A stretch of DNA of 64,000 nucleotides. Source: Pycnococcus provasolii. Lineage: Eukaryota > Chlorophyta > Pseudoscourfieldiophyceae > Pseudoscourfieldiales. Made by a program: the position numbers and the translations under genes. Numbering within the stretch: position 1 is the first letter of the stretch; each line of letters begins with the position of its first letter. Below are positions 52,945 to 61,840 of this stretch, piece by piece. The notes beneath the pieces are model-generated. The model did no database searches. It was not told where the DNA came from and was given only the letters and a program-made list of their open reading frames with translations. The stretch lies in NCBI GenBank assembly GCA_049487715.1, contig CP150569.1, positions 496,001 to 560,000 of the forward strand, given 5' to 3'.

Positions 52945-55509
52945 ATGTCCGCGGCGAAAAAACTCAACTGGCGCATCGTGGACGCGCCAAATGACCGCTT
53001 GCTCGCGGACATCGTCAAGCAGCACGTCGGCGAATTCGATGAGATTCACGTGAGTAAGCCGGCAAACAAACTCGCCAAGCTCACGGCGAGGAGTGGCACG
53101 AGAACGCTTCGCAAAAATCAGCGTGACAGCGTGCTTCTTTTGCTAGAGGAGCGCCTGCGAGGCTTCAAGAGTATTCGTGCACGTCCTCTTTCCAATCTCG
53201 TGTGGTCCTATGCCAAATTAGGATACCACGGGAATCATTCCATGGTGCATTACTTGAGCGACCAGGTACCTAGGGTGGTGGACGACTTCAAGCCGCAGCA
53301 TATCGCGAACACGGTGTGGGCGTGGGCGACGATGGGACACCAGCCATCAGCTAAGGTATTGATTGCTCTTGAGCGTCGTATGCTCGCGTGCGTCGACGAC
53401 TTCAAGCCGCAGGATGTCGCGAACACGGTGTGGGCGTGGGCGACGATGCGACACCAGCCGTCAGCTCATGCGCTTGTTGCTCTTGAGCGCCGCATGCTCG
53501 CGCGCGTCGACGACTTCACGCCGCAGGCACTTGCGAACACGGTATGGGCGTGGGCGACGATGGGACACCAGCCGTCAGCTCAGGTGCTTGCTGCAATGGA
53601 GCGCCGCATGCTCGCGTGCGTCGACGACTTCAAGCCGCAGCATCTCGCGAACACGGTGTGGGCGTGGGCGACGATGCGACACCAGCCGTCCGCTGATGCA
53701 CTTGCTGCTCTTGAGCGCCGCATGCTCGCGTGCGTCGACGACTTCATCCCGCAAGATCTCGCGAACACGGTGTGGGCGTGGGCGACGATGCGACACAAGC
53801 CGTCCACTCGTGCGCTTGCTGCTCTAGAGCGCCGCATGCTCGCGTGCGTTGACGACTTCATACCGCAGGATCTCGCGAACACGGTATGGGCGTGGGCGAC
53901 GATCCGACACCAGCCGTCAGCTCATGCGCTTGCTGCTCTTGAGCGCCGCATGCTCGCGCGCGTCGACGACTTCGATCCGCAGGCACTCGTGAACACGGTG
54001 TGGGCGTGGGCGACGATGCGACACCAGCCGTCCGCTCGTGCGCTTGCTGCAATGGAGCGCCGCATGCTCGCGTGCGTCGACGACTTCAACTCGCAGCATC
54101 TCGCGAACACGGTGTGGGCGTGGGCGACGATGCGACACCAGCCGTCAGCTGATGCGCTTGTTGCTGTTGAGCGCCGCATGCTCGCGTGCGTCGACGACTT
54201 CGAGCCGCAGGCACTTGCGAACACGGTGTGGGCGTGGGTGACGATGCGACACCAGCCTTCATCTCATGCGCTTGCTGCTCTTGAGCGCCGCATGCTTGCG
54301 TGCGTCGACGACTTCAATCCGCAGCATCTCGCGAACACGGTGTGGGCGTGGGCGACGATGGGACACCAACCGTCAGCTAAGGTGCTCACTGCTCTTGAGC
54401 GCCACATGCTCGCGTGCGTCGACGACTTCAAGCCGCAGGCACTCGCGAACACCGTATGGGCGTGGGCGACGATGGGACACAAACCGTCCGCTGCCACACT
54501 TGCGGCTCTTGAGCGTCGCATGCTCGCGTGCGTCGACGACTTCATCCCACAAACACTCGCGAACACGGTATGGGCGTGGGCGACGATGCGACACCAGCCG
54601 TCCGCTCGTGCGCTTGCTGCTCTAGAGCGCCGCATGCTCGCGTGCGTCGACGACTTCAACTCGCAGAATATCGCGAACACGGTGTGGGCGTGGGCAACCA
54701 TGGGATACCAGCCGTCCGCTCGTGCGCTTGCTGCTCTTGACCGCCGCATGCTCGCGTGCGTCGACGACTTCATCCCGCAGAATCTCGTGAACACGGTATG
54801 GGCGTGGGCGACGATGCGACACCAGCCGTCCGCTCGTGCGCTTGCTGCACTTGAGCGCCGCATGCTCGCGTGCTTCGACGACTTCAACTCGCAGGATGTC
54901 GCGAACACGGTATGGGCGGTGGCGATGCTTATGAACAATATCGTGAGTGATAAGATCACTATCGATCAGGACGTGTTGGATCAACTTCTGCATCAATTAG
55001 AGGCCACAGAATTCAGCACGCTTGAAGAGGAAGACTATCGGCAAATCTTCCAGGCGCATCACCTGCTCGGCGATCGCTTCAAGCCATCAGCGGCCTTGCT
55101 CGATCAGGCACGCGATGCATGGGCGAAGCAGCTCGCGAGCATTTCGTCGTCATCTCGCTCATCCTTAGAGAAGGAAGTTGCCGCATGCCTCGATCGTCTC
55201 AGCATCACTTACGACGTTGAAGTGCTCACCGAGGATGGCATGCACCGCATCGACATGCTCGCGCGTGGTCGTACCGACGACGGTGGCGAGAGGCTGCTCG
55301 CGATCGAATGCGACGGTCCCACGCACTTCTTCCAAGCATCTGACGGCACGTACCGCATTGACGGATCGACGTACGCGCGCAATTGCGACTTGCGCAAGCT
55401 TGGCCTGGACGTATTGTGCGTAGCGTGGCACGAGTGGATAAGTCTGCCGAAGGACGAGCGCGACGCGTATTTTATTAGGGAGCTGCAGGAGCGTGGCATC
55501 GTTGTCTAG
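52945..55509 (+). CDS. OPR-RAP protein A (14 near-identical 38-residue repeats)
   Basis: An 854-residue protein. After a helical N-terminus with SNLVWSYAKLGYHGN, residues 119-650 are exactly 14 tandem 38-residue repeats (ANTVWAWATM ... LERRMLACVDDF-x-PQ), plus a partial unit (VWAVAMLMNN). This period and pattern are those of octotricopeptide (OPR) repeats, which bind organellar RNA. The C-terminus (about 782-854) is a RAP domain: IECDGPTHFFQASDGTYRIDG, ARNCDLRKLGLDVLCVAWHEW. OPR-RAP proteins in algae control stability or translation of single chloroplast or mitochondrial transcripts. Variation among repeats is concentrated at a few positions. The start is ATG 52945 just after a splice-acceptor-like sequence. 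The paralogue lies 3.5 kb to the right, same strand. Confidence 0.85.
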   Translation: MSAAKKLNWRIVDAPNDRLLADIVKQHVGEFDEIHVSKPANKLAKLTARSGTRTLRKNQRDSVLLLLEERLRGFKSIRARPLSNLVWSYAKLGYHGNHSMVHYLSDQVPRVVDDFKPQHIANTVWAWATMGHQPSAKVLIALERRMLACVDDFKPQDVANTVWAWATMRHQPSAHALVALERRMLARVDDFTPQALANTVWAWATMGHQPSAQVLAAMERRMLACVDDFKPQHLANTVWAWATMRHQPSADALAALERRMLACVDDFIPQDLANTVWAWATMRHKPSTRALAALERRMLACVDDFIPQDLANTVWAWATIRHQPSAHALAALERRMLARVDDFDPQALVNTVWAWATMRHQPSARALAAMERRMLACVDDFNSQHLANTVWAWATMRHQPSADALVAVERRMLACVDDFEPQALANTVWAWVTMRHQPSSHALAALERRMLACVDDFNPQHLANTVWAWATMGHQPSAKVLTALERHMLACVDDFKPQALANTVWAWATMGHKPSAATLAALERRMLACVDDFIPQTLANTVWAWATMRHQPSARALAALERRMLACVDDFNSQNIANTVWAWATMGYQPSARALAALDRRMLACVDDFIPQNLVNTVWAWATMRHQPSARALAALERRMLACFDDFNSQDVANTVWAVAMLMNNIVSDKITIDQDVLDQLLHQLEATEFSTLEEEDYRQIFQAHHLLGDRFKPSAALLDQARDAWAKQLASISSSSRSSLEKEVAACLDRLSITYDVEVLTEDGMHRIDMLARGRTDDGGERLLAIECDGPTHFFQASDGTYRIDGSTYARNCDLRKLGLDVLCVAWHEWISLPKDERDAYFIRELQERGIVV
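53299..54894 (+). repeat. 114-bp coding minisatellite, 14 units
   Basis: The 14 units are 114 bp each without any length change, so the frame is never disturbed. Most differences between units are clustered at the codons for a handful of residues. Other frames also stay open over long distances because of this periodicity. Confidence 0.9.
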
Positions 55510-55645
55510 GAGGAGATGAAGACGACGCCGACGAAGAAAAAGGCACAGAAGAGGCGAAGCGTATGGGGAAATGGGAAAAATTAAAATATTGCAACACGCA
55601 CATCTCATCCACCTAGAACTTATAAAAATGAAATTTAAAGCTTAC

Positions 55646-55832
55646 TTACAGACCGAGCGCGTTGATGCGCTCGCGCGTAAACTCGTCGCGCAGCGATAGC
55701 ACCTTGCGCACCTCAGACGCGCTCAGACGCCACGACACCTTCGCATCCCACACCTCGAGAACCTCGTCCTCAGACTCAAGCGAAACCAAAGTCGCCATCT
55801 GAGGAGATAAGCGAGACAACTTCTCACGAATC
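55646..55832 (-). pseudogene. Detached 3' end of COG4 (duplicated fragment)
   Basis: About 187 bp nearly identical to 58755-58944, the last 60 or so codons and stop of COG4. The first base of homology is the stop codon side (ACTTACAGACCGAGCG). It carries a 3-bp insertion (GAGGAG for GAG), and homology stops abruptly at CACGAAT. No upstream COG4 coding sequence precedes it, so it is a broken copy left by tandem duplication. Confidence 0.85.
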
Positions 55833-56427
55833 CTGCCCCTGGGGCTGATCGGTCTTCTTCTTCCTCTTCTTCTTCCTCTTCGTCGTCGTCGGCGGCGTCG
55901 TCATGGCCTTGTTGATTTTCAAATTTCCTGCCCAAGTTCGTGACAGCGACGACCTTTAGTAGTGGTAGGGTGATGAAGCCGCATACGACGAGAAGAGGCG
56001 TTGTCGTTGATGCTTCTTCTGATGATTGATGACAGCACACGCCGTGTGGACGACTACTAAGCAGGAAGCAGGACGCGGCGCGCAGCAATCATCATCATCA
56101 TGATGGCCACCACGGTCCTTCACGGAGGATGTTGAACATGATTGTGATCAAACAAGAATTGAAATTGAACTTGCGGAGCCGGAGAGGGGAGAATTTGCTG
56201 GCGAAAGAATTCTATGTGATTTTGTCATCCATGGAATATGGATCGGGGTTTCACTTTTCCGCCTTTTCGGGGCGCCTTGATTGACATTTCCATTTGGGGG
56301 TTCGATCAGCAACAACAAGGTGTGTGGGACTGTCTGGGTGATGATGATGTGAAATTTCAGGTTTGATTTTTTGAATTTTGTGCGCGATTTTCATCGTCAT
56401 TTTTATTATTTTATTTATTTCAGTAGT
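55833..56427. other. Right copy of the duplicated 5' region
   Basis: Noncoding; similar to 52350-52943 with indels. It starts at the junction where the COG4 fragment ends (CTGATCGGTCTTCTTC). No gene is seen. Confidence 0.6.
56361..56423 (+). other. Probable 5'-leader intron of OPR-RAP gene B
   Basis: Same donor (CAG|GTTTGA) and acceptor (TTATTTATTTCAG) as in the paralogue, 63 bp long, ending four bases before ATG 56428. Confidence 0.45.
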
Positions 56428-58647
56428 ATGTCCGCGGCGAGGATTCTGACATCGCGCATCGTGAACGCCCACAATGACGGTGCAGTCGCGGACATCGTCA
56501 AGCAGCATGTCGGCGAATTTAACGCGATTCACGTGAGTACGGCACTGAGCAAACTCGCGAAGCTCATGGCGAGGCGTCACACGAGAACGCTAAGCAAGAG
56601 TCAGCGTGACAGCGTGCTTCTTTTGCTAGAGGAGCGCCTGCGAGGCTTCAAGAGTATTCGTGCACGTCCTATTGCCAGTCTCCTGTGGTCCTATGCCAAA
56701 CTAGGATACCACGGGAATCATTCCATGGTGCATTACTTGAGTGACCAGTTACCTAGGGTGGTGGACGACTTCATCCCGCAGAATCTCGCGAACACGATAT
56801 GGGCATGGGCGACGATGCGACACCAGCCGTCAGCTCATGCGCTTGCGGCTCTTGAGAGCCGCATGCTCGCGTGCGTCGACGACTTCGATCCGCAGAATCT
56901 CGCGAACACGCTGTGGGCGTGGGCGACGATGCAACACCATCCGTCAGCTGATGCGCTTGTTGCTCTTGAGAGCCGCATGCTCGCTTGCGTCGACGACTTC
57001 AATCCGCAGGCACTCGCGAACACGGTGTGGGCGTGGGCGACGATGCAACACCATCCGTCAGCTCATGCGCTTGCTGCTCTGGAGCGCCGCATGCTCGCGT
57101 GCGTCGACGACTTCGATCCGCAGGCGCTCGCGAACACGGTATGGGCGTGGGCGACGATGCGACACAAGCCGTCAGCTCATGCGCTTGCTGCTCTTGAGCG
57201 CCGCATGCTCGCGTGCATCGACGACTTCAAGCCGCAGGCACTCGCGAACACGGTGTGGGCGTGGGCGACGATGCGACACCATCCGTCAGCTCATGCGCTT
57301 GCTGCTCTTGAGCGCCGCATGCTCGCTTGCGTCTACGACTTCAAGCCGCAGGCACTCGCGAACACGGTATGGGCGTGGGCGACGATGGGACACGAGTCGT
57401 CAGCTCATGCGCTTGCAGCTCTTGAGCGCCGCATGCTCGCGTGCGTCGACAACTGCATTCCACAGAATCTCGCGAACACGGTGTGGGCATGGGCGACGAT
57501 GGGACACCAGCCGTCAGCTCATGCGCTTGCGGCTCTTGAGCGCCGCATGCTCGCGCGCGTCGACGACTTCAAGCCGCAGGATGTCGCGAACACGGTGTGG
57601 GCGTGGGCGACGATGCGACACCAGCCGTCACTTCAGGTGCTTGATGCACTGGAGCGCCGCATGCTCGCGTGCGTCGACGACTTCAAGCCGCAGGAGCTCG
57701 CGAACACGGTATGGGCGTGGGCGACGATGCGACACAAGCCGTCCGCTCGTGCGCTTGCTGCTCTTGAGCGCTGCATGCTCGCGTGCGTCGACGACTTCAA
57801 GCCGCAGGATGTTGCGAACACGGTGTGGGCATGGGCGACGATGGGACACAAGCCGTCAGCTGATGCGCTTGCTGCTCTTGAGTGCCGCATGCTCGCGTGC
57901 GTCGACGACTTCAACTCGCAGGATCTCGCGAACACGGTATGGGCGTGGGCAACGATGCGACACCAGCCGTCAGATAAGGTGCTCACTGCTTTTGAGCGCC
58001 GCATGCTCGCGTGCATCGACGACTTCAATCCGCAGGCACTCGCGAACACGGTGTGGGCGGTGGCGATGCTTATGAACAATATCGAGAGTGATAAGATCAC
58101 TATCGACCAGAACGTGTTGGATCGACTACTTCATCAATTAGAGCATGCCGCACAGTCTAGCACGCTCGATGAGCGAGCCTTGCACCAAATCTTCCAGGCG
58201 CATCACCTGCTCGGCGATCGCTTCAAGCCATCAGCAGCCTTGCTCGATCAGGCACGCGAGGCATGGGCATCTGGGCTCAGTTCATCGTCATCTCGTTCAT
58301 CCTTAGAGGAGAATGTCGCCGCATGCCTCGATCGTCTCGGCATCGCTTACGACGTTGAAGCGCTTACTGAGGACGGCATGCACCGCATCGACATGCTCGC
58401 GCGTGGTCGTACCGACGACGGCTACAAGAAGCTGCTTGCGGTCGAATGCGACGGTCCCACGCACTTCTTGCAAGCATCTGACGGCACGTACCGCATTGAC
58501 GGATCGACGTACGCGCGCAATTGCGACTTGCGCAAGCTTGGCCTGGACGTATTGTGCGTAGCGTGGCACGAGTGGATAAGTCTGACGAAGGACGAGCGCG
58601 ACGCGTATTTTATTTGGGAGCTGCAGGAGCGTGGCATCGTTGTCTAG
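56428..58647 (+). CDS. OPR-RAP protein B (11 near-identical 38-residue repeats)
   Basis: A 739-residue paralogue of protein A. N-terminal and RAP regions are highly similar, with substitutions such as SAARILTSRIVN for the A leader. Residues 119-536 hold 11 full 38-residue repeats and then the same partial unit VWAVAMLMNN. The repeat number differs from A by exactly three, accounting for 114 of the 115 residues of length difference. The RAP domain (about 668-739) keeps VECDGPTHFLQASDG and RNCDLRKLGLDV. Function in organelle RNA processing is inferred from the family. An in-frame upstream ATG at 56371 lies inside the probable leader intron and is not used. Confidence 0.85.
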   Translation: MSAARILTSRIVNAHNDGAVADIVKQHVGEFNAIHVSTALSKLAKLMARRHTRTLSKSQRDSVLLLLEERLRGFKSIRARPIASLLWSYAKLGYHGNHSMVHYLSDQLPRVVDDFIPQNLANTIWAWATMRHQPSAHALAALESRMLACVDDFDPQNLANTLWAWATMQHHPSADALVALESRMLACVDDFNPQALANTVWAWATMQHHPSAHALAALERRMLACVDDFDPQALANTVWAWATMRHKPSAHALAALERRMLACIDDFKPQALANTVWAWATMRHHPSAHALAALERRMLACVYDFKPQALANTVWAWATMGHESSAHALAALERRMLACVDNCIPQNLANTVWAWATMGHQPSAHALAALERRMLARVDDFKPQDVANTVWAWATMRHQPSLQVLDALERRMLACVDDFKPQELANTVWAWATMRHKPSARALAALERCMLACVDDFKPQDVANTVWAWATMGHKPSADALAALECRMLACVDDFNSQDLANTVWAWATMRHQPSDKVLTAFERRMLACIDDFNPQALANTVWAVAMLMNNIESDKITIDQNVLDRLLHQLEHAAQSSTLDERALHQIFQAHHLLGDRFKPSAALLDQAREAWASGLSSSSSRSSLEENVAACLDRLGIAYDVEALTEDGMHRIDMLARGRTDDGYKKLLAVECDGPTHFLQASDGTYRIDGSTYARNCDLRKLGLDVLCVAWHEWISLTKDERDAYFIWELQERGIVV
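56782..58035 (+). repeat. 114-bp coding minisatellite, 11 units
   Basis: Eleven exact-length 114-bp units, the counterpart of 53299-54894. Confidence 0.9.
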
Positions 58648-58754
58648 GAGGAGATGAAGACGACGTCGAAGAAGAAGGAGTATGGGAATATTATAAAAAC
58701 ATATATATTGCAACTAATATCATGAACCTAGAACTTATAAAAATGAAAGCTTAC

Positions 58755-61547
58755 TTACAGACCGAGCGCGTTGATGCGCTCGCGCGTAAACTCGTCGCGC
58801 AGCGATAGCACCTTGCGCACCTCAGACGCGCTCAGACGCCACGACACCTTCGCATCCCACACCTCGAGAACCTCGTCCTCAGACTCAAGCGAAACCAAAG
58901 TCGCCATCTGAGATAAACGAGACAGCTTCTCACGAATTCCCGCGGGCGTGCTCGACAGAGAGCTCGCGAGGCGGCTCGACAGCTTGCGAATCTCGCGGTC
59001 CAGTTGCAGCCCGCCAAGCTGGTTGAACCGCTTCTGAAGGAGAATCGACTCCAGGCGACCGCACGCTGTCTCCACCGTTGAAAGGACGAGCGCCGTGTGA
59101 ACACTCGGGGTGAGCGGGCTGCCGCCGTCGCCGCCGATACCAAGCGGAGAGTGCAAGAACACCTCCTCGAGAGCATCGCACAACGCCGACGCCCATGGGT
59201 CAGACACCGTCTCGTTGTAGCGGTAAGCCTCCTCGTCTAGCACGTACGAAGCGTGCGAGACGCGCTCGGTCACGACGGCCGCGAGCGTGCCGGACGTCGA
59301 CCAGATGCCGCGCGAAAATTCAGCCACGTAGTCAGCAAGAAGACCGCGGAAGGCCTGCGAAACCTCCTCGAGATCGTCCAGGCAGCTACGCACGCGCTCA
59401 CGATCCGAGGGGTCGTTCGCGAACGCTGCGGCTGTCATTTCCTCGAGCGAAGCCTTAAGCTTCGTCACGTAGTCAGCCGCCACGTCCGCGTCGTTGAGGC
59501 TCGCGCAAGCCTCGGCGAAGCGGCGCTCGGCATCAGCATACTCCACCTCGGGAGGAATTGCACCCGTAACGCCGTCCACCACGGCAGCGCTCATGCTCTC
59601 GCCCAGCGCGGCTAGGCTCTTCGGCTTTTCCGTCGGCTCGGGCTCCACGCCGAATCCTCCGGCACCGGCGCCTGCTTTGACAGGAGCTTGGCACCCGTAC
59701 TTCAGCAAAATCTTTCGTGCCGCGAGGCACTTCGACGCACTCCCGCTTCCCGTGCCTCTCACGTGGTCGATGAGAATTTCGCCCAGGCTGGAGCGAACGG
59801 ACATCATCACCTCCGCGCAAACCTGCGCGGCGCAGCTGCTAAGAGCACGCTGCGCAGACTTCTGCGCGACGAAAAATCCGTCGTCGACACATGAGTGCGT
59901 AAGACCCGCACCCGGTGGCGGAAGCTCGTCAATGGACGTGGCGTACGCCACATTCGACTCGAGCACGTAACATTCGAGCTGCGCGTAGTGCTGAGCCGCC
60001 TGGCGCAGGCGAACGTGAAAGTCGAAGCCCATGCACCGCAGGCTCAGGTCCTTTCCCATGCGCTGGCGCTGGGCGACGCGGGTTGCCGCCGCGGTGGTGG
60101 CCGCGGTGGCCGCGGCGTCCGCGGCGTCGCTGTCACCGGTGGAGGCGGATGTGCCGCCCACGCCGTCTTGGCCGCCGGTGCTTCCGTCTGCGCTCTCAGC
60201 CGCCATGAGCGCCGCGGCGTCCATCTCGATACCCGCGTCAAGGTGTCCTGACATGTACCGAACAAACTCCTCGCATCGAACGAGCGCATGCAGCACCTCC
60301 TCTGCCACCGCCTCCACCTCGCGAGGATCGGGACCTCCTGATGCCGCACTGGCGTCACCTCCCGTGACCGCGGCTCCTGCCGCGCCAACCTGCGACGCCA
60401 TGTCGCCGAGCGTGCTGAGCATGCTTCCCGTGGCACCCTTCCTGCCAAAGAAGGAGCTCTTCGCCGCCTCGAGCGCGTCCGTGCACTGCGACGACCAGGC
60501 TTCCCACTTTCTCCTCTCGGAGACCTGTGCGAGCCACTTTCCGGCGTAGCGGTCAACGACGTGCGTCTGCAGCGCGGCCCACAGGCCAAGGTCGGGAGCG
60601 GTGGTGGTGAGCGAGGGATCTGCCAGCGCACTTCCAAGCGAGACGGGCGAGGGGCGAGGAGGCAGGGTGTCTTCGTCGCCGTCGCCGCCCCCGAAGCACG
60701 ACAGGCATGCGGCGTGGTGCGTTTCGTAAGCCACCGCGACGTCTTTGAACAGCGCGCTAAGCGCAGCAAATACGTCGCCGTCGCCAGTTCCCACGTCGGC
60801 ATCCAGCGCGATGCTGCCCACGGACGCGACGTCGACGACGAAGCGGTAGAACCTCTGCACGCCCTCAGCGCGAAGCCCAAGAGGCGAGAAGAGCTTTGCG
60901 AATCGAACAGCCGCCGCGGCGTCCTTGGCGGCACACGCCTTGTCGAATCCGTCGCGCACGTGCCCCGCGAGCGTCTCCGCGAGGCTCGCGACTTTGTCCG
61001 CCTGCAGCTTGAGCGACGTTCTGTCATCCGCGTGCATGGCGTTAGTTCCCTCCGCGCTCATCGCGGTTCCAAACAGCTCGCGGAACCTCGCGACGTGCCT
61101 CGCCGCCGTCGCGAGGTCCCCCGCCGCCAGCGCGTCCGCCAGCGCGTCCGCGCACGTCGCCCTGTCCAGTTCGTCCGTGGCGACCGCGAGCGCCTTTCTG
61201 ACTCGGTCCTGCGTGACGTCAAGCGTTCTGATTGACGCTCCAGCGTTTTGCGCGAAGGTTGCCGCGGCAGAGACTTGCTTGAGAACGCGCTCCGCATCCC
61301 CTCTTATGATGATGAGCGCATCTCGCGACGGCGCGAGCGCTTCGAGCGCCGCCGACGTCGTGTGTCTCTGCGCCAGCAAAGCTTCGAGTTCCGCGTCTAT
61401 GGACGCTTCGGTGGATATGCAGTCTTGTAGTATTTTGTGTATGTCCGTGAGGTCGACGAGTGAGTTGACGCGCCGACTGAGCTCCAAGGCGCTAGGCACA
61501 AGGGCTTGGGCTGACGACGAAGGCTCCCCCGGGACGACTGCCGCCAT
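58755..61547 (-). CDS. COG4: COG4, conserved oligomeric Golgi complex subunit 4
   Basis: A 930-residue protein of the tethering complex that organises retrograde traffic within the Golgi. N-terminal landmarks are LTDIHKILQDCISTEASIDAELEALL and IRTLDVTQDRVRKALAVATDELDRA. The conserved C-terminal run is FNQLGGLQLDREIRKLSSRL, IREKLSRLSQMATLVSLES, EVWDAKVSWRLSASEVRKVLSLRDEF and RINALGL. Middle sections are enriched in Ala/Gly/Asp, with a Ser/Ala/Thr loop near 480-510. ATG 61547 is used. Its last about 190 bp are duplicated at 55646-55832. It converges on OPR-RAP gene B (107-bp gap). Confidence 0.85.
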   Translation of the reverse strand: MAAVVPGEPSSSAQALVPSALELSRRVNSLVDLTDIHKILQDCISTEASIDAELEALLAQRHTTSAALEALAPSRDALIIIRGDAERVLKQVSAAATFAQNAGASIRTLDVTQDRVRKALAVATDELDRATCADALADALAAGDLATAARHVARFRELFGTAMSAEGTNAMHADDRTSLKLQADKVASLAETLAGHVRDGFDKACAAKDAAAAVRFAKLFSPLGLRAEGVQRFYRFVVDVASVGSIALDADVGTGDGDVFAALSALFKDVAVAYETHHAACLSCFGGGDGDEDTLPPRPSPVSLGSALADPSLTTTAPDLGLWAALQTHVVDRYAGKWLAQVSERRKWEAWSSQCTDALEAAKSSFFGRKGATGSMLSTLGDMASQVGAAGAAVTGGDASAASGGPDPREVEAVAEEVLHALVRCEEFVRYMSGHLDAGIEMDAAALMAAESADGSTGGQDGVGGTSASTGDSDAADAAATAATTAAATRVAQRQRMGKDLSLRCMGFDFHVRLRQAAQHYAQLECYVLESNVAYATSIDELPPPGAGLTHSCVDDGFFVAQKSAQRALSSCAAQVCAEVMMSVRSSLGEILIDHVRGTGSGSASKCLAARKILLKYGCQAPVKAGAGAGGFGVEPEPTEKPKSLAALGESMSAAVVDGVTGAIPPEVEYADAERRFAEACASLNDADVAADYVTKLKASLEEMTAAAFANDPSDRERVRSCLDDLEEVSQAFRGLLADYVAEFSRGIWSTSGTLAAVVTERVSHASYVLDEEAYRYNETVSDPWASALCDALEEVFLHSPLGIGGDGGSPLTPSVHTALVLSTVETACGRLESILLQKRFNQLGGLQLDREIRKLSSRLASSLSSTPAGIREKLSRLSQMATLVSLESEDEVLEVWDAKVSWRLSASEVRKVLSLRDEFTRERINALGL

Positions 61548-61840
61548 GGCGACTTTGATCTGCGAGTTCTCGCGAGTTTGAGAATGCGATCGGGAAAACC
61601 TAACCGGGTACTGTTTTCTCCCCCTGAACAACTCCCTCTGGGCCTTACGATTAGTTTACTCCCGGGCCCGGGGGGGGGTTCGTTTCGGGGTTTCGTTTAC
61701 GTTTCGGGGTTTCGTTTACGATCGGGGTTTCGTTTCGGGGTTTCCAGCTCCTCTGCTCTGCGTGCCTTCTTACCACCACTGGCAACTGGGATTTGCTTCG
61801 GAGGAGCCCGCAGGCGCAGACGGCATCGCATGTGCGTTGA
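61548..61840. other. Intergenic with GGGGTTTCGTTT repeats
   Basis: No gene. The words TTTCGGGGTTTCGTTTACG and variants are repeated four times at about 61675-61745, and a G-run of nine residues precedes them. Confidence 0.6.

Noticed and set aside
53363-58100. Long open frames in other frames of the OPR arrays (for instance plus strand 56741-58075, minus strand 54264-54959)
   Set aside because: They are by-products of a 114-bp period divisible by three, which keeps any stop-free frame open. Their peptides are Arg/Ser- or His-rich shadows without family signatures.
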